Of a stretch of 64,000 nt of DNA, positions 1-8,319 are shown piece after piece. Location of the stretch: contig JBGSQK010000058.1 of the NCBI GenBank assembly GCA_041738135.1, positions 26,934 to 90,933 of the forward strand, in the 5' to 3' direction. A program made the position numbers and the translations under genes. The stretch is from JAGOMX01 sp041738135. Its GTDB lineage: Bacteria > Pseudomonadota > Alphaproteobacteria > JAGOMX01. The notes beneath the pieces were generated by a model. That model saw nothing but the letters and a program-made list of their open reading frames with translations. It was not told the origin of the DNA and did no database searches. Each line of letters starts with the position of its first letter. Position 1 is the first letter of the stretch.

Positions 1-1
1 A

Positions 2-847
2 AAGAAGTTAACGGCCACCAGCTATATTCGCATGATGAGCCACACCGCTGCCGTTAATATTGGTCTGTTCTGGGGTTTGAAGGGACGTATTATTCCTACT
101 TCTACCGCTTGTACATCAGGCAGCATGGCCATTGGTTATGGGGCTGAGGCAATCCGTTACGGACTTCAAGATGTGGTTATCGCTGGCGGAGCTGAAGAAA
201 TCTGCCCATCTATGGCGTCGATTTTTGATACGCTTTATGCCACTAGCACTCGTAATGATTCTCCATCCATTACACCACGTCCCTTTGATGTGGATAGGGA
301 TGGATTGGTCATCGGCGAAGGTGCTGCGACACTTATTTTAGAAGAATATGAGCATGCGGTCGCCCGTGGCGCAACTATATATGCAGAAGTAGTGGGATTT
401 GGAACGAATACGGATGGTAATCACGTTACACAACCTACAGCACAGACCATGGAAGTTGCTATGCGCATGGCATTAAAAGATGCAGGGCTAGAATCTTCTG
501 AGATTGGTTTTGTGAATGGCCATGGAACGGCAACCGAATTTGGCGACATTGCTGAATCGGAAGCAACCTATGCTGTGTTTGGTGACAAAACACCTATCCA
601 CTCCTTAAAAAGCTATTTCGGCCATACACTTGGTGCTTGTGGATCCATGGAAGCTTGGCTGGGCATTGAAATGATGCGCGAAGGCTGGTTTGCACCGACA
701 GCTAACTTGCATTCTGTCGACCCGCGTTGTGCGCCGCTTGACTATGTGATGAATGAAGGTCGGGAACTTGAGATCGAGTATTTTATGAACAATAACTTCG
801 CCTTTGGCGGCATAAATACCAGTCTAATTTTTAAAAAGACTATTTAA
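2..847 (+). CDS. beta-ketoacyl-ACP synthase (FabF/KAS II type), 5'-truncated
   Basis: This is the C-terminal two thirds of a condensing enzyme. The frame is open from base 2, so the true start lies before the window; the first ATG at 32 is internal because family-like residues precede it. It condenses malonyl-ACP with an acyl-ACP. The active-site Cys is in STACTSGS (codon 110-112), and the two catalytic His are in NGHGTATEFGD (521) and KSYFGHTLGACG (623). The stretch GACGSMEAWLGIEMMREGW resembles ketosynthases of aryl-polyene-type clusters as much as housekeeping FabF, so it may belong to a specialised lipid or polyene pathway; upstream genes outside the window would decide. The stop overlaps the convergent small gene by 8 nt. 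The family is certain; the exact pathway is not. Confidence 0.93.
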   Translation, partial: KKLTATSYIRMMSHTAAVNIGLFWGLKGRIIPTSTACTSGSMAIGYGAEAIRYGLQDVVIAGGAEEICPSMASIFDTLYATSTRNDSPSITPRPFDVDRDGLVIGEGAATLILEEYEHAVARGATIYAEVVGFGTNTDGNHVTQPTAQTMEVAMRMALKDAGLESSEIGFVNGHGTATEFGDIAESEATYAVFGDKTPIHSLKSYFGHTLGACGSMEAWLGIEMMREGWFAPTANLHSVDPRCAPLDYVMNEGRELEIEYFMNNNFAFGGINTSLIFKKTI

Positions 848-1040
848 GCGATTGATAGCTGCCCACATAATCGTTTAAAGGGGCTGGTTTGCACTGCTTT
901 TGTGATTCGTATGGCTCCACAGAGTATTCTGGAAACAGACCCTGTATGACGCTCTCGTAATGAAAACCTAACATCAGACCGGTAAATATGAGAACCAATG
1001 TAATGACGGATGTTTTAGCCTTCGCGGTTAATTCTGTCAT
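840..1040 (-). CDS. small single-pass membrane protein, unknown function
   Basis: A 66-residue protein with one strong hydrophobic segment at about residues 10-27 (VITLVLIFTGLMLGF) after a short polar start, then a polar tail with one Cys. It is probably anchored in the inner membrane with a periplasmic tail. An AAGGGAG ribosome-binding site lies at suitable spacing upstream of the ATG. Its 3' end overlaps the convergent ketosynthase stop by 8 nt. I recognise no family; the hydrophobic core and the ribosome-binding site are the only support. Confidence 0.55.
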   Translation of the reverse strand: MTELTAKAKTSVITLVLIFTGLMLGFHYESVIQGLFPEYSVEPYESQKQCKPAPLNDYVGSYQSLK

Positions 1041-1167
1041 TGGATTCTCCCTTGGTGTGTATTAACAGAATGCCAAGGGAATATTAATGGAGAGTTAATA
1101 GGTCTCGACTGCAGAATAATAATTTATAAGCAATTGAAACGTTGAACAATTTCTTAATGCTGTTAAC

Positions 1168-2457
1168 ATGGGGATTCTTCAAATTATGGGAACCTGTATC
1201 GTGTCTGAAAAAGTATTAGTAACCTCCTTGAGCAAGCGCGGCGAGGGGATGGCAATTGCCTCCTGCGGCGTTATAACGGTGCCTTTCACTCTGCCTGGTG
1301 AAACAGCTGAAATTGAACTGATCCCCACTAAGGATAAAAACTGGGGACAATTAATTGGGATTACGGATGCTAGCTCTTCCCGAGTTGAATCACAATGCCA
1401 GCATTATGGGGTTTGTGGTGGCTGTTCTTTGCAGCACTTGGATACGTCTACTTACACTGCCTTCAAGAAAAGCCAAGTGACCAATACACTTTCTGCTTAT
1501 GGTTTAGATCCGCAAGTGGTGACGGATCCCATTGTTATTGGCCCTCACCAACGTAGACGAGTCGACTTTCTCGCACGTAAATTCCCCGATGGCCTCACCA
1601 TGGGATATTATCAGGTGAATGCTCGAAGGCGCATTAATTTGAAAAGCTGCGCCATCGTTAATCCTAAAATTGATGCTTTATTGGAGCCCCTGGAAAAGCT
1701 CCTGGATCAAGTTCTGGAAATGAAGGAACTGGTCCACATCTTCATCTTAAGTGCGGAGAATGGTATTGACCTGCTGTTGGCTGGATTTAAGCGCACTTTG
1801 AATGAAACAGAAAAATCCATCCTCATTGAGTTCGCAGAAACAAACAAGCTAGCTCGCCTTTCCTATAAAATCAAACGCCAGTCATATGAACTTTATTTGA
1901 GTGAAACGCCTTATGTGAGCTTTGCTGGTTATAAAATGGCTGTGGATCCTAACGTCTTCCTACAAGCAAGTTCCAAGGCCGACGAAGTTTTAGCCCATTT
2001 GGTTGTGGAAGCATTGCCTGAGGATGCAAAGTATGTACTGGATTTGTTCTGCGGGCGAGGAACGCTGTCTCTACCCATCATGGCCAGCGGTCGTCAAGTA
2101 TCTGGGCTTGAGGGTGATAAGCATGCCATTAAGGCCCTCACCGAGCTGGAAGCTCCCAATCTGGGTGCCGATGTGAGGGATTTATTTGAGCATCCGTTAG
2201 TCGCTTCAGAGCTCAAGTCATTTCACGCGGTGGTGATGAATCCCCCGCGCAGTGGCGTCAAAGGTCAAATTCCTTACTTAGCACAGGCCAAAATCCCGAC
2301 CGTTGTATATGTGTCATGTAATCCAGAAACCTTTGCTAAAGACATGGCTGAATTGTGTTCTCTGGGATACGTTTTGGAAAAAGTAACACCTGTGGATCAA
2401 TTCATGTGGTCTCATCATGTGGAAGTGGTGGGTATAGCTAGGCTTGCAAATCACTGA
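1168..2457 (+). CDS. class I SAM-dependent RNA (uracil-5-)-methyltransferase, RlmD/TrmA family
   Basis: It methylates C5 of a uridine in rRNA or tRNA. The N-terminus is a TRAM-like beta-barrel (about residues 12-70). A Cys cluster, QCQHYGVCGGCSL with a later SCAIVNP, matches the 4Fe-4S site of RumA-type enzymes. The Rossmann-like methyltransferase domain has SAM motif I DLFCGRGTLSLP and motif IV VVMNPPRSG. The nucleophilic Cys is in VYVSCNPETFAKDM and a C-terminal Glu in HHVEVVG. The length (429 aa) is normal. The start is uncertain: no clear ribosome-binding site precedes 1168, and a GTG at 1201 preceded by GGGAAC would give a more family-like VSEKVLVTSL start. The target base cannot be told from sequence. 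Confidence 0.92.
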   Translation: MGILQIMGTCIVSEKVLVTSLSKRGEGMAIASCGVITVPFTLPGETAEIELIPTKDKNWGQLIGITDASSSRVESQCQHYGVCGGCSLQHLDTSTYTAFKKSQVTNTLSAYGLDPQVVTDPIVIGPHQRRRVDFLARKFPDGLTMGYYQVNARRRINLKSCAIVNPKIDALLEPLEKLLDQVLEMKELVHIFILSAENGIDLLLAGFKRTLNETEKSILIEFAETNKLARLSYKIKRQSYELYLSETPYVSFAGYKMAVDPNVFLQASSKADEVLAHLVVEALPEDAKYVLDLFCGRGTLSLPIMASGRQVSGLEGDKHAIKALTELEAPNLGADVRDLFEHPLVASELKSFHAVVMNPPRSGVKGQIPYLAQAKIPTVVYVSCNPETFAKDMAELCSLGYVLEKVTPVDQFMWSHHVEVVGIARLANH

Positions 2458-2569
2458 TTTTATTAGATAACTGAAAATCTTTTTGAAGAATAAAACGTTT
2501 ACCAAAAATTAACCACTAGAGTTTTAGAATAAACTTAACTAAAATTTTAGAGAAAGCTAAGGTGAACAA

Positions 2570-3241
2570 ATGTATAAGATTCTTTTCGCAGGTGCGGTTA
2601 TATCAACTCTAATGCTGGTTCAGGCCAAATCGGAAACCGAGAAAAATGCTCAAACAGAAGCTAAACTAGCTCCAGCTCATCAAAACGAAGCTTTGGTCAA
2701 AGCCTATGACGATGCGAAGAAAAATATTTCTGAGCATAAGGATGCTTCTACTTTGGTGAAAAATATTGCTAAGGAATTACCTTTAATTCCCGAAGAAAAA
2801 AACCTCAATACATTTCCTGCGCCGCTAGCAGCTGAGGAAAATGATCCTTCTAAGATAGCTTCTTACTACAGGGCCGTTGCTGAAATTTACGAAAAAGAAG
2901 GCAAAAAAGCTCATGAGGCCATGACCCGTGCTCATCAAGCAAAGCATCATGCAAAACATCATCACCAGCTTAAGTCTCAACGAGCTTCGGATAAAGAAAT
3001 CGCAAGCACCCATGATATCACCATGCACAAGACGACGGACAAGTATGGCAAACCATTTCAATCAGCTAAACACACTCCGCCCGCAGTTCACGGTGACTCG
3101 CAAGCCATGCAGGACAAACGCTACAGCCAGCTGAAAACTGATCACGATAAGCTGGAATTGAAGCAGAAGTTCTATACGGAAATCGCTGTGGCCATGGAGC
3201 CAAAAGAAGTTCCTGCTGCTGAGGTTAAAAAAGAATCTTAA
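2570..3241 (+). CDS. exported His/Lys-rich protein, unknown function
   Basis: A 223-residue protein with a Sec-type leader (MYKILFAGAVISTLMLVQA, cleavage likely before KSE) and an AAGGTGA ribosome-binding site before the ATG. The mature part is highly charged and probably helical. A His-rich run around residues 119-132 (AHQAKHHAKHHHQ) and scattered His afterwards could bind divalent metal, which is inference. No domain is recognised. It stands alone, between the RNA methyltransferase and a palindromic repeat. The zinc permease genes 3 kb away are not in the same transcription unit. Confidence 0.75.
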   Translation: MYKILFAGAVISTLMLVQAKSETEKNAQTEAKLAPAHQNEALVKAYDDAKKNISEHKDASTLVKNIAKELPLIPEEKNLNTFPAPLAAEENDPSKIASYYRAVAEIYEKEGKKAHEAMTRAHQAKHHAKHHHQLKSQRASDKEIASTHDITMHKTTDKYGKPFQSAKHTPPAVHGDSQAMQDKRYSQLKTDHDKLELKQKFYTEIAVAMEPKEVPAAEVKKES

Positions 3242-3267
3242 TCTAGATACAACCGTCCTCCAAAGGT

Positions 3268-3432
3268 CGTCATCCAGAGCGCGCCTCCGCTTAGCGGAGG
3301 AAGCGAAGGATCCAGCACATGTGTGTGAGCACTTGCGAGCTCCATATTAAAATAAGATCGAGTTCGCAAGTGCTCACACTCTTTCGCTGGATCCCACGCA
3401 GCAACGCTACGCTTTTGCTGCTCTGGATGACG
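3268..3432. repeat. palindromic interspersed repeat, copy A (165 bp)
   Basis: The ends are inverted: CGTCATCCAGAGC at 3268-3280 and GCTCTGGATGACG at 3420-3432. Inside are a CCTCCGC/GCGGAGG hairpin, a GGATCCAGC/GCTGGATCC pair, and a central stem AGCACTTGCGA/TCGCAAGTGCT. The whole unit can fold into one long imperfect hairpin. Closely related copies lie at 41837-42000 (inverted) and 43203-43370 (same orientation). It sits between a + gene and the end of a - gene, so it may also help terminate transcription. Not recognised as a named family. Confidence 0.9.
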
Positions 3433-3464
3433 AGCGTTTTGGTGTATGGTTATGTCTGGACAAT

Positions 3465-5474
3465 CTATTCCTTAAAAATGCGGTCTATGAAGGCCGCATT
3501 TTCTTTTGCAAAGGTGGCTGTTATATGGCCGCTATCCTTGTAGGTAGGCACGCCATTTTTATCTAGCAACATGCATTGACCACCAGGGCAAAAAGTTTCT
3601 GTGGGATCAATCACGATGGCGCCTGCATCTTCTGCTAATTCACGAAGCCTTGCCATAGAATCGCCAACTTTATTTTCATGCTTCTGAAGGGCAAAGGACT
3701 CCACAGTGCTAGGTCGTGCAAAAAAGAGTCCCCTGTCCAATCGACTCATGGGGTCCGTATTTGGTGATGATGGAATATTCAGGATTACGTACACTTTTTT
3801 ATGCTGGGCTATTAATTTGAGTATCATGGACTTAAAGTCCACTACCCTATTTGCATTTGGGTCTTTATCAGGAAAATCGTAACTAATCCATTGAGCACAT
3901 AAGACAACTATTTTTACATCATCACTAAAGATGAATTCATGAGCATTCTCAAGAAAGGCCATTGATGCTTTATTCTTAGGGTATCCTGGCAATGGAAATT
4001 GAGCGGAGTGTTCCACAAAGACAGCCGTATGACTGGCTCTTAAATTGCGATCCTCAGATAATATCTTTTCAATGCGGGGCCAGTATTGCTTCATGTTACT
4101 GTCACCAAAGAATGCAATGACCGTTTCTCCATCCCCATAACTTTTGAAAGGAAATCCGCGCGCATCAAATTTGGTCAGATGCTCTGAAGGTGATAGCCAA
4201 TCCTTTCTTGCTTGCTCAAATTTAGCGAGCCTCGAATCTTGGTCCAGAAGCATAGGTAAGGTTTCTATGGATTTGGTGGCGAGAATAGAAAACACTGCGC
4301 CAAAGGCCACCATAACTATGCAAAGCGGGTACACCCAAGATTTCATGGCTTTGCGTATGGGTTTTTCCATGAGAAATGTGGTCAAAGCGGCCAGGATGAA
4401 TGAACTAACCAATATACCTAAACGCATACTGAGGCTAGGTTCTTGGTTCAAGATGTGAGCAAATGAAATCATGGGCCAGTGCCACAGATATAACGAGTAA
4501 CTGATGAGCCCTACCCAGACCACAGGCTTCCACGAAAGGGCATAGCTATTGATCCAAGACGAGAGACCAACAATAAGCAGGCACGTGCCTAAAACGGGGA
4601 AAGCCGCACGCCAGCCTGGGAAAGGATCATTTTGAGAAAAACATACGCATGCATATATGATCAGTCCTAAACCCAAGGTCGAAGCAATGTTTGCTAATGG
4701 CCTAGAAACGTTCTGTAAGTTAGCCTGTGAATTTGAATGATAATTGTACGCCAGCAGCCCTCCCGCCAATAATTCCCATGCTCGGGTAGGTAGCGCATAA
4801 AAAACAAACTTAGAATGATCCGCTAAAAATATTAAATTAGAGGCAATGGATAAAATGAAAAGGAACGTTAGTGAGAATACCAGCTTTCGATTTTTCAACT
4901 TATACATGCCCCATAAGAATAGAGGATAGAGGATGTAAAACTGCTCCTCGATACTTAAAGACCAGAGATGCAACAGGGGCTTAAGATGAGCTTCCACATC
5001 AAAATACCCCGCGGAGCGGTAAAAATACCAATTGGTTTGAAACAGGGTGGTGTATTTGGCGGATTTGACGAGGGAATAGAATTCAGCGGGGAGTAAAGCC
5101 AACCAGCCAAAAATGACAGTTACAAGGACAACCAGTAAGAGGGTAGGAAATATGCGCCGAATGCGGCGGGCGTAAAAGGAGGAGAAACTGAATGAATCTT
5201 TACTCAACTGATTCCAGATAATGGAGGAAATCAAATAACCGGAAATAACAAAAAATATGTCGACACCGATAAATCCACCTGAAAGCAGGGCTGGAAACAA
5301 GTGAAAGATGACCACTGAAAGAACCGCTATAGCCCTCATGCCATCGATGTCGGGTCTATGCTCCAAATGGTGGAGAGGCGTCGTTACAACCTTGAGATTT
5401 GTTTCTGCTGGAATTCCAGACTGTTTACTCGGTTGTTGGGTAACTTTCTGTTCTGCTAGCAAACGACGCGGCAT
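3465..5474 (-). CDS. OafA/YrhL-type membrane acyltransferase with C-terminal SGNH domain
   Basis: A 669-residue integral membrane O-acyltransferase, likely adding acetyl or similar groups to a surface glycan (LPS O-antigen, capsule or peptidoglycan). The N-terminal acyltransferase-3 part (about 35-400) begins with RPDIDGMRAIAVLSVVIFH and has about ten membrane helices and the RRIRRIFPTLL segment. A periplasmic SGNH-hydrolase-like domain follows, with the Ser in IAFFGDSNMKQYW and the likely catalytic His in DSGHITATF near the end. The start is supported by TTAGGATC upstream. It stands alone and ends just beyond palindromic repeat A. The acceptor is unknown. Confidence 0.92.
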   Translation of the reverse strand: MPRRLLAEQKVTQQPSKQSGIPAETNLKVVTTPLHHLEHRPDIDGMRAIAVLSVVIFHLFPALLSGGFIGVDIFFVISGYLISSIIWNQLSKDSFSFSSFYARRIRRIFPTLLLVVLVTVIFGWLALLPAEFYSLVKSAKYTTLFQTNWYFYRSAGYFDVEAHLKPLLHLWSLSIEEQFYILYPLFLWGMYKLKNRKLVFSLTFLFILSIASNLIFLADHSKFVFYALPTRAWELLAGGLLAYNYHSNSQANLQNVSRPLANIASTLGLGLIIYACVCFSQNDPFPGWRAAFPVLGTCLLIVGLSSWINSYALSWKPVVWVGLISYSLYLWHWPMISFAHILNQEPSLSMRLGILVSSFILAALTTFLMEKPIRKAMKSWVYPLCIVMVAFGAVFSILATKSIETLPMLLDQDSRLAKFEQARKDWLSPSEHLTKFDARGFPFKSYGDGETVIAFFGDSNMKQYWPRIEKILSEDRNLRASHTAVFVEHSAQFPLPGYPKNKASMAFLENAHEFIFSDDVKIVVLCAQWISYDFPDKDPNANRVVDFKSMILKLIAQHKKVYVILNIPSSPNTDPMSRLDRGLFFARPSTVESFALQKHENKVGDSMARLRELAEDAGAIVIDPTETFCPGGQCMLLDKNGVPTYKDSGHITATFAKENAAFIDRIFKE

Positions 5475-5573
5475 CTGTTGATCCTAAATTAATAACCCTA
5501 GTATTATAAGAAATGTATAGTTTAGTATAAGTTTTTCGTCAATAAAATATGGCATGGATCAAAAGCTAATTCA

Positions 5574-6368
5574 TTAAAATGCTCTCTTAATAACACCATA
5601 GATTTGAGAGAGCAGAAATAAACACAATGCGGCTATAACAATAAAGGGCGCCGTTGGTACATCTAGTTCAACGGACCCTAGTATGCCCAAAACTACTGCG
5701 ACCAAACCCAGGCCCATGGATCCATAAATCATATGGGCTGGGGTTCTTGAAAATATACGTGCTGTGGCGGCGGGAATAATCATCATAGCTGTAAGCAATA
5801 AGGCCCCTACCACCCTTACACTTAAAGCGACCAGCATCGCGACCATTAGCATAAATATTATTTCGTATAATCGGATTTTGATGCCTTCGACAGCGGCCAA
5901 ATCTGAATTTATAGTTATGGCCAACAGGTTTTTCCAAACTAAAATAAAGACACCTCCGATGACGAGCAAGCCTGTAAAGAGTTCCCTCAGGTCAGAATTT
6001 GATACGGTTAGGATATCGCCGAAAAGATAGCTTTCTAAATCGGCTATACCCCCACCTGCTAAAGCGAAAAAGACGAGGCCTACGGCTAGTAAGCTGTGAG
6101 CTAGTATGGCAAGCCATGTATCGATAGGTAGCCATCGTTGCTCACGCAAAAAAGCAAGGAGCACGCCCACGACTAACGCGATGAAAAATATTCCCCAAAA
6201 CGGAATTAAATCAGCAATGAGTGCTAAGGCTACTCCTGCTATGGCGGAATGGGATAGAGTGTCGCCGATGAAAGCGATACGCCGCCATACCACAAAGCAT
6301 CCCAAGGGCCCAAGAACGAGAGAGAGCCCTACCCCGGCTAATAATGAGTTGATTAAGAAACTAGACAT
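5574..6368 (-). CDS. znuB: zinc ABC transporter permease ZnuB
   Basis: A 264-residue ABC-3 family inner-membrane permease with about eight helices. FVVWRRIAFIGDTLSHSAIAG near the N-terminus is the family signature. I chose the ATG at 6368 (MSSFLINSLLAG), not the longer frame from 6437: the extra 23 residues are only the other reading of the His-rich 3' end of znuC. The start overlaps the znuC stop by 8 nt, indicating translational coupling. With ZnuC it imports zinc (manganese or iron are less likely alternatives). The periplasmic binding protein ZnuA is not in the window. Confidence 0.92.
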   Translation of the reverse strand: MSSFLINSLLAGVGLSLVLGPLGCFVVWRRIAFIGDTLSHSAIAGVALALIADLIPFWGIFFIALVVGVLLAFLREQRWLPIDTWLAILAHSLLAVGLVFFALAGGGIADLESYLFGDILTVSNSDLRELFTGLLVIGGVFILVWKNLLAITINSDLAAVEGIKIRLYEIIFMLMVAMLVALSVRVVGALLLTAMMIIPAATARIFSRTPAHMIYGSMGLGLVAVVLGILGSVELDVPTAPFIVIAALCLFLLSQIYGVIKRAF

Positions 6369-7104
6369 CTGATTTGCCTTCCACGTGATCGTGATCATGA
6401 TCATGCTCATGGTCATGCTCATGTTTATAGGGAGCAAAAATTTGGGGGCTAAACAAATTCATATATTCTGGATTGGAAATTATCTTTTCAGGGCGACCTT
6501 GACAGCAAATATGTTTATTCAAACAGACCACTTGGTCGCTGGCGGAAAAGACCATGTGCATGTCATGGGAGACAATGACCATGGCACAGCCCCATCGTTT
6601 TCGTATTTGTGCTAAAAGTTCGTACAGAGCCTTCTGGCCACTAATGTCTACGCCTTGCACAGGCTCGTCCAACACCAATAGCTCGGGTAAGGACATCAGA
6701 GCCCTCGCCAGTAATACGCGTTGGAATTCTCCGCCAGAAAGATCATGCATGGAACTGTGCCTGAGCCGAACAGCTCCTACGCTTTCCAAAACTTCACCCA
6801 CGGACAGCTTTCTTGGTAGTGTGGTAAGCTTTAAAAAATACTCAACGGTGATAGGCAGGCTCATATCCACATGAAGCTTTTGCGGCATATATCCAATGGT
6901 GGTTTTTTCTTTGATGAGAGCCTCGCCGGATGTGGGTTTGATCAAACCCAGTAGAATTTTAAGTAAGGTTGATTTACCAGCACCATTGGGACCTATAATG
7001 GTAACTACACTGCCCCTTTTAATGGACAAGTTGATGTTCGATAAAATCTCGGTTTTACCAATGTAAAGATCTACGTTCGAGATTTTAACCAGGGGTTTAT
7101 TCAT
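6361..7104 (-). CDS. znuC: zinc ABC transporter ATP-binding protein ZnuC
   Basis: The ATPase subunit of the zinc importer, 247 aa. Walker A is GPNGAGKSTLLK, the signature is LSGGEFQRVLLARAL, Walker B is LLVLDEPVQGVD, and the switch His is in VIVSHDMHMVF. The C-terminus has a His/Asp/Glu run (HEHDHEHDHDHDH), a known feature of ZnuC that favours zinc over other metals. The start overlaps the end of the upstream glycosyltransferase gene by 8 nt and the stop overlaps znuB by 8 nt, so all three genes are probably co-transcribed. I see no confident Zur operator. Confidence 0.95.
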   Translation of the reverse strand: MNKPLVKISNVDLYIGKTEILSNINLSIKRGSVVTIIGPNGAGKSTLLKILLGLIKPTSGEALIKEKTTIGYMPQKLHVDMSLPITVEYFLKLTTLPRKLSVGEVLESVGAVRLRHSSMHDLSGGEFQRVLLARALMSLPELLVLDEPVQGVDISGQKALYELLAQIRKRWGCAMVIVSHDMHMVFSASDQVVCLNKHICCQGRPEKIISNPEYMNLFSPQIFAPYKHEHDHEHDHDHDHVEGKSDV

Positions 7105-8125
7105 TCATATTATCTTTTTTGTATATGGCCGATGTCTTAGCATATATTACTATACTTAGGATGATATAGAATAAAAAGTTCATGCCTAACTTCGTAAATG
7201 AAGGCTCAGGCAAAAAGTATGCAACGAAAGCCCCCTGCAATAGAATCAGCATCATGTAAGTCAAGGAGACTTGTGTATGGCTCCAGCCCAGAGCCACCAG
7301 CCGGTGGAAGAGGAATTCTTTGTGAGGCTGAAACACGTTCTTCCTTTTTTTCAGTCGCATACAAAAAGTCAGTGTCGCATCATAAATAAAAGGCAGAAAG
7401 AGCAAAGGGATAATATAGAAGCGGAATGCATCGTTGGTCACAGGCTCAACCATCAGCGTTGCTAAGGCAAATAGTGTTCCTAGAAACTGGCTGCCCACAT
7501 CGCTCATGAAGATGCGGCCATAATGAAAATTGTAGCGCAAATAACCTAACAGCGCGAAGATCAAGCCATAAAACACAAAATACAGAGGATTCATAACGGG
7601 CATAAACAGCAACGTTAGGATGCTGACCATCAGCGCCCCACCGGCGGCAAGCCCATTTAGGCCATCCATGAAATTAAAAGCGTTAATAAATCCCACAATC
7701 CATAGAATGGTAATCACGATGCCAAAAGGGCCCAGCTCAATTTCATCTACTCCCGGCAAGGGAACATAGTCAATGGTCAAGCCACATAGCACCATCACCA
7801 TAGCAACAGCCACTTGTGCCACCAATCTTGGCTTGTGGGACAGATGAAAAACATCATCCATAAGCCCAACTGCACCCATACCTGCAGACAAAACCAGCAG
7901 CAGAAAAGTATATGAGGAAAATAAGGGCACAAGAAATATTTCTGATACAGCTAGGAAGAAAAACAATGACAATATTATGGCAACACCACCACCCTTAGGC
8001 GTAACCACTTCATGTGAAGATCGTTCATTGGGCACATCAGCAATGCGGGCATACATCATCAATCGCGTAAGCGCAATGGACAGCAATAGAGTGATGAAAG
8101 CAGCTATAAAAATGGGTATCACCAT
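7097..8125 (-). CDS. polyprenyl-phosphate sugar-1-phosphate transferase, WecA/WbpL-like (MraY family)
   Basis: A 342-residue multi-pass membrane enzyme that loads a HexNAc-1-phosphate onto undecaprenyl phosphate to start glycan assembly. Family motifs: NERSSHEVVTPKGGG near residue 33, the Asp pair in GLMDDVFHLSHKPR, NAFNFMDGLNGLAAG, MSDVGSQFLGT, and HRLVALGWSH near the C-terminus. The last motif is typical of the WbpL/WecA branch, not MraY proper. About ten hydrophobic helices. The gene starts 11 nt after the tRNA-Gln gene with no clear ribosome-binding site and may be read from the tRNA transcript. It heads an unusual operon with znuC-znuB. Confidence 0.9.
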   Translation of the reverse strand: MVIPIFIAAFITLLLSIALTRLMMYARIADVPNERSSHEVVTPKGGGVAIILSLFFFLAVSEIFLVPLFSSYTFLLLVLSAGMGAVGLMDDVFHLSHKPRLVAQVAVAMVMVLCGLTIDYVPLPGVDEIELGPFGIVITILWIVGFINAFNFMDGLNGLAAGGALMVSILTLLFMPVMNPLYFVFYGLIFALLGYLRYNFHYGRIFMSDVGSQFLGTLFALATLMVEPVTNDAFRFYIIPLLFLPFIYDATLTFCMRLKKRKNVFQPHKEFLFHRLVALGWSHTQVSLTYMMLILLQGAFVAYFLPEPSFTKLGMNFLFYIILSIVIYAKTSAIYKKDNMNE

Positions 8126-8136
8126 TGTAAAGAAGT

Positions 8137-8210
8137 TGGCTGGGGAACCAGGATTCGAACCTAGGCTGCACGAGTCAGAGTCGCGAGTTCTACCACTAAA
8201 CTATTCCCCA
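8137..8210 (-). tRNA. tRNA-Gln (anticodon CTG)
   Basis: Read on the minus strand the 74 nt fold as a cloverleaf. The acceptor TGGGGAA pairs with TTCCCCA, the D-arm is GTTT/GAAC, the anticodon loop CTCTGAC gives CTG, and the T-arm is CTAGG-TTCGAAT-CCTGG. The discriminator G and CCA are encoded. The U1-A72 start is typical of tRNA-Gln. The next gene on this strand begins 11 nt downstream. Confidence 0.96.
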
Positions 8211-8216
8211 GTAGAT

Positions 8217-8244
8217 CTTATAAAACACTTTGTTTATGCGCAAA
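8217..8244 (-). promoter_or_regulatory. possible promoter of tRNA-Gln
   Basis: On the minus strand TATAAG (8217-8222) lies six bases before the tRNA 5' end. TTTGCG (8239-8244), a weak -35-like hexamer, sits 16 bp further up. The placement is right for a tRNA promoter, but the match is only moderate. Confidence 0.3.
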
Positions 8245-8269
8245 TTTGTTGCGAAAGTCAATAGGCATA

Positions 8270-8297
8270 TTACAAAAATGGCTAAATGTGGTATCAT
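8270..8297 (+). promoter_or_regulatory. possible promoter of the glycerophosphodiesterase gene
   Basis: TTACAA at 8270-8275 and TATCAT at 8292-8297 are separated by 16 bp. Transcription would start near 8304, leaving a short leader with an AAAGGAG ribosome-binding site before the ATG at 8320. Confidence 0.4.
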
Positions 8298-8319
8298 GTA
8301 TAAAAAAGGAGCTCAGCTC

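Noticed and set aside
3319..3543. 74-codon frame over repeat A
   Set aside because: It lies mostly in the palindromic repeat and runs into the acyltransferase gene on the other strand; no ribosome-binding site.
7977..8264. A + frame reading through the tRNA-Gln complement
   Set aside because: It crosses the minus-strand glycosyltransferase gene and the tRNA; the GEPGFEPRLHES part is a tRNA shadow.
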